Shown here in pieces: positions 63,889 to 64,000 of a stretch of 64,000 bases of DNA; within the stretch, counting starts at the first letter, position 1; every line of letters starts with the position of its first letter. This DNA is from JAAYLC01 sp964636665 (GTDB lineage: Bacteria > Bacteroidota > Bacteroidia > Flavobacteriales > Flavobacteriaceae): positions 62,001 to 126,000 of the forward strand of contig CAZWVT010000001.1 in NCBI GenBank assembly GCA_964636665.1, written 5' to 3'. Below the pieces are notes generated by a model. That model worked only from the letters and a program-made list of their open reading frames with translations. It searched no databases and was not told the origin of the DNA. The translations under genes were made by a program, and so were the position numbers.

Positions 63889-64000
63889 TTAGATTTCAAA
63901 ACTGAATCCAAGACTGAAATTAATTCCTCGATTAAATTTGTTGAGTGTTATTTTTTCGTTGGAACTGCTTATTTTCCTCGTAAGTTCTATAGGAGAATCT
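63889..64000 (-). CDS. C-terminus of an outer-membrane beta-barrel protein (cut by the window edge)
   Basis: Only the last 37 residues are visible, ending FNRGINFSLGFSFEI and a TAA stop at 63889-63891. Alternating hydrophobic residues and a penultimate-strand pattern are those of an outer-membrane barrel (TonB-dependent receptor or porin-like). It is upstream of the lipoprotein gene on the same strand, suggesting a receptor-lipoprotein pair. Confidence 0.65.
   Translation of the reverse strand, partial: DSPIELTRKISSSNEKITLNKFNRGINFSLGFSFEI

Overview
The window looks like a chromosomal segment of a member of the Flavobacteriaceae (Bacteroidota), probably from a draft assembly. The grounds are: AT-rich DNA throughout; almost no Shine-Dalgarno sequences; several promoter -7 boxes of the Bacteroidota form TAnnTTTG; a complete Bat (Bacteroides aerotolerance) operon; a TonB-dependent receptor with an N-terminal carboxypeptidase-regulatory-like domain; an OmpA protein with thrombospondin type 3 repeats; a PID-CTERM-like micro-protein; and the TIGR02587/TIGR02588 pair. 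Composition looks even across the window, and I see no prophage, insertion sequence, CRISPR array, integron or rRNA operon. Most of the window is core housekeeping.

Layout. 0-4.5 kb: TPR protein (cut at the left edge), DUF4286, rsmA, mgtE and a hotdog thioesterase in one tightly packed, partly overlapping run. 4.5-7.6 kb (minus): PiT phosphate transporter fused to a PhoU-like tail, and a secreted lipocalin-like protein. 7.7-7.8 kb: a 100-N scaffold gap flanked by an exact 55-bp duplication, almost certainly an assembly artefact. 8.1-17 kb: the Bat operon (moxR, DUF58, a 543-aa membrane protein, batA, batB, batC, batD, batE). 17-20.8 kb: kbl, ompA, an alpha/beta hydrolase and tRNA-Ala. 20.9-26.6 kb: ribE, pdxA, then the lipid/ribosome cluster DUF177-rpmF-fabH-accB-accC. 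26.7-33.1 kb: mtgA, a GreA-tail-like protein, then minus-strand FUSC, an ABC ATPase with a hypothetical and a 54-aa membrane peptide, pheS and a small hypothetical. 33.2-38.2 kb: cvpA, sodA, a PID-CTERM micro-protein, tRNA-CAU, mce, rbfA, an FtsX-like permease and dusB. 38.4-48.4 kb: lepA, a Cys-containing lipoprotein, a metallo-beta-lactamase-fold enzyme, an S8 subtilase lipoprotein overlapping an M1 metallopeptidase, rnpA, an S41 protease, a possible nuclease-fold hypothetical, a GNAT acetyltransferase and rpiB. 48.4-48.9 kb: a long, very AT-rich non-coding stretch with DnaA-box-like sequences, a candidate oriC. 48.9-57.3 kb: DUF2007, rnr, a LysE-type exporter, tRNA-Cys, folB, glnS and a TonB-dependent receptor. 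57.5-60 kb: the TIGR02587/TIGR02588 pair and a three-gene envelope-stress-like module (YtxH, holin-like, small helical protein). 60-64 kb (minus): histidine kinase and response regulator, a surface lipoprotein, and the C-terminus of an outer-membrane barrel protein cut by the right edge.

How the genes fit together. The Bat operon is a self-contained envelope machine: a MoxR AAA+ ATPase, von Willebrand A proteins, and TPR and BatD scaffolds. DUF177-rpmF-fabH-accB-accC links ribosome assembly to the start of fatty-acid synthesis. The kinase, regulator, lipoprotein and outer-membrane protein at the right end look like one sensing and uptake locus. No clearly new defence or mobile system was found. 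The items most worth a second look are the candidate origin, the small membrane and sorting-signal peptides, the paired unknown families, and the direct repeats upstream of the right-end lipoprotein.
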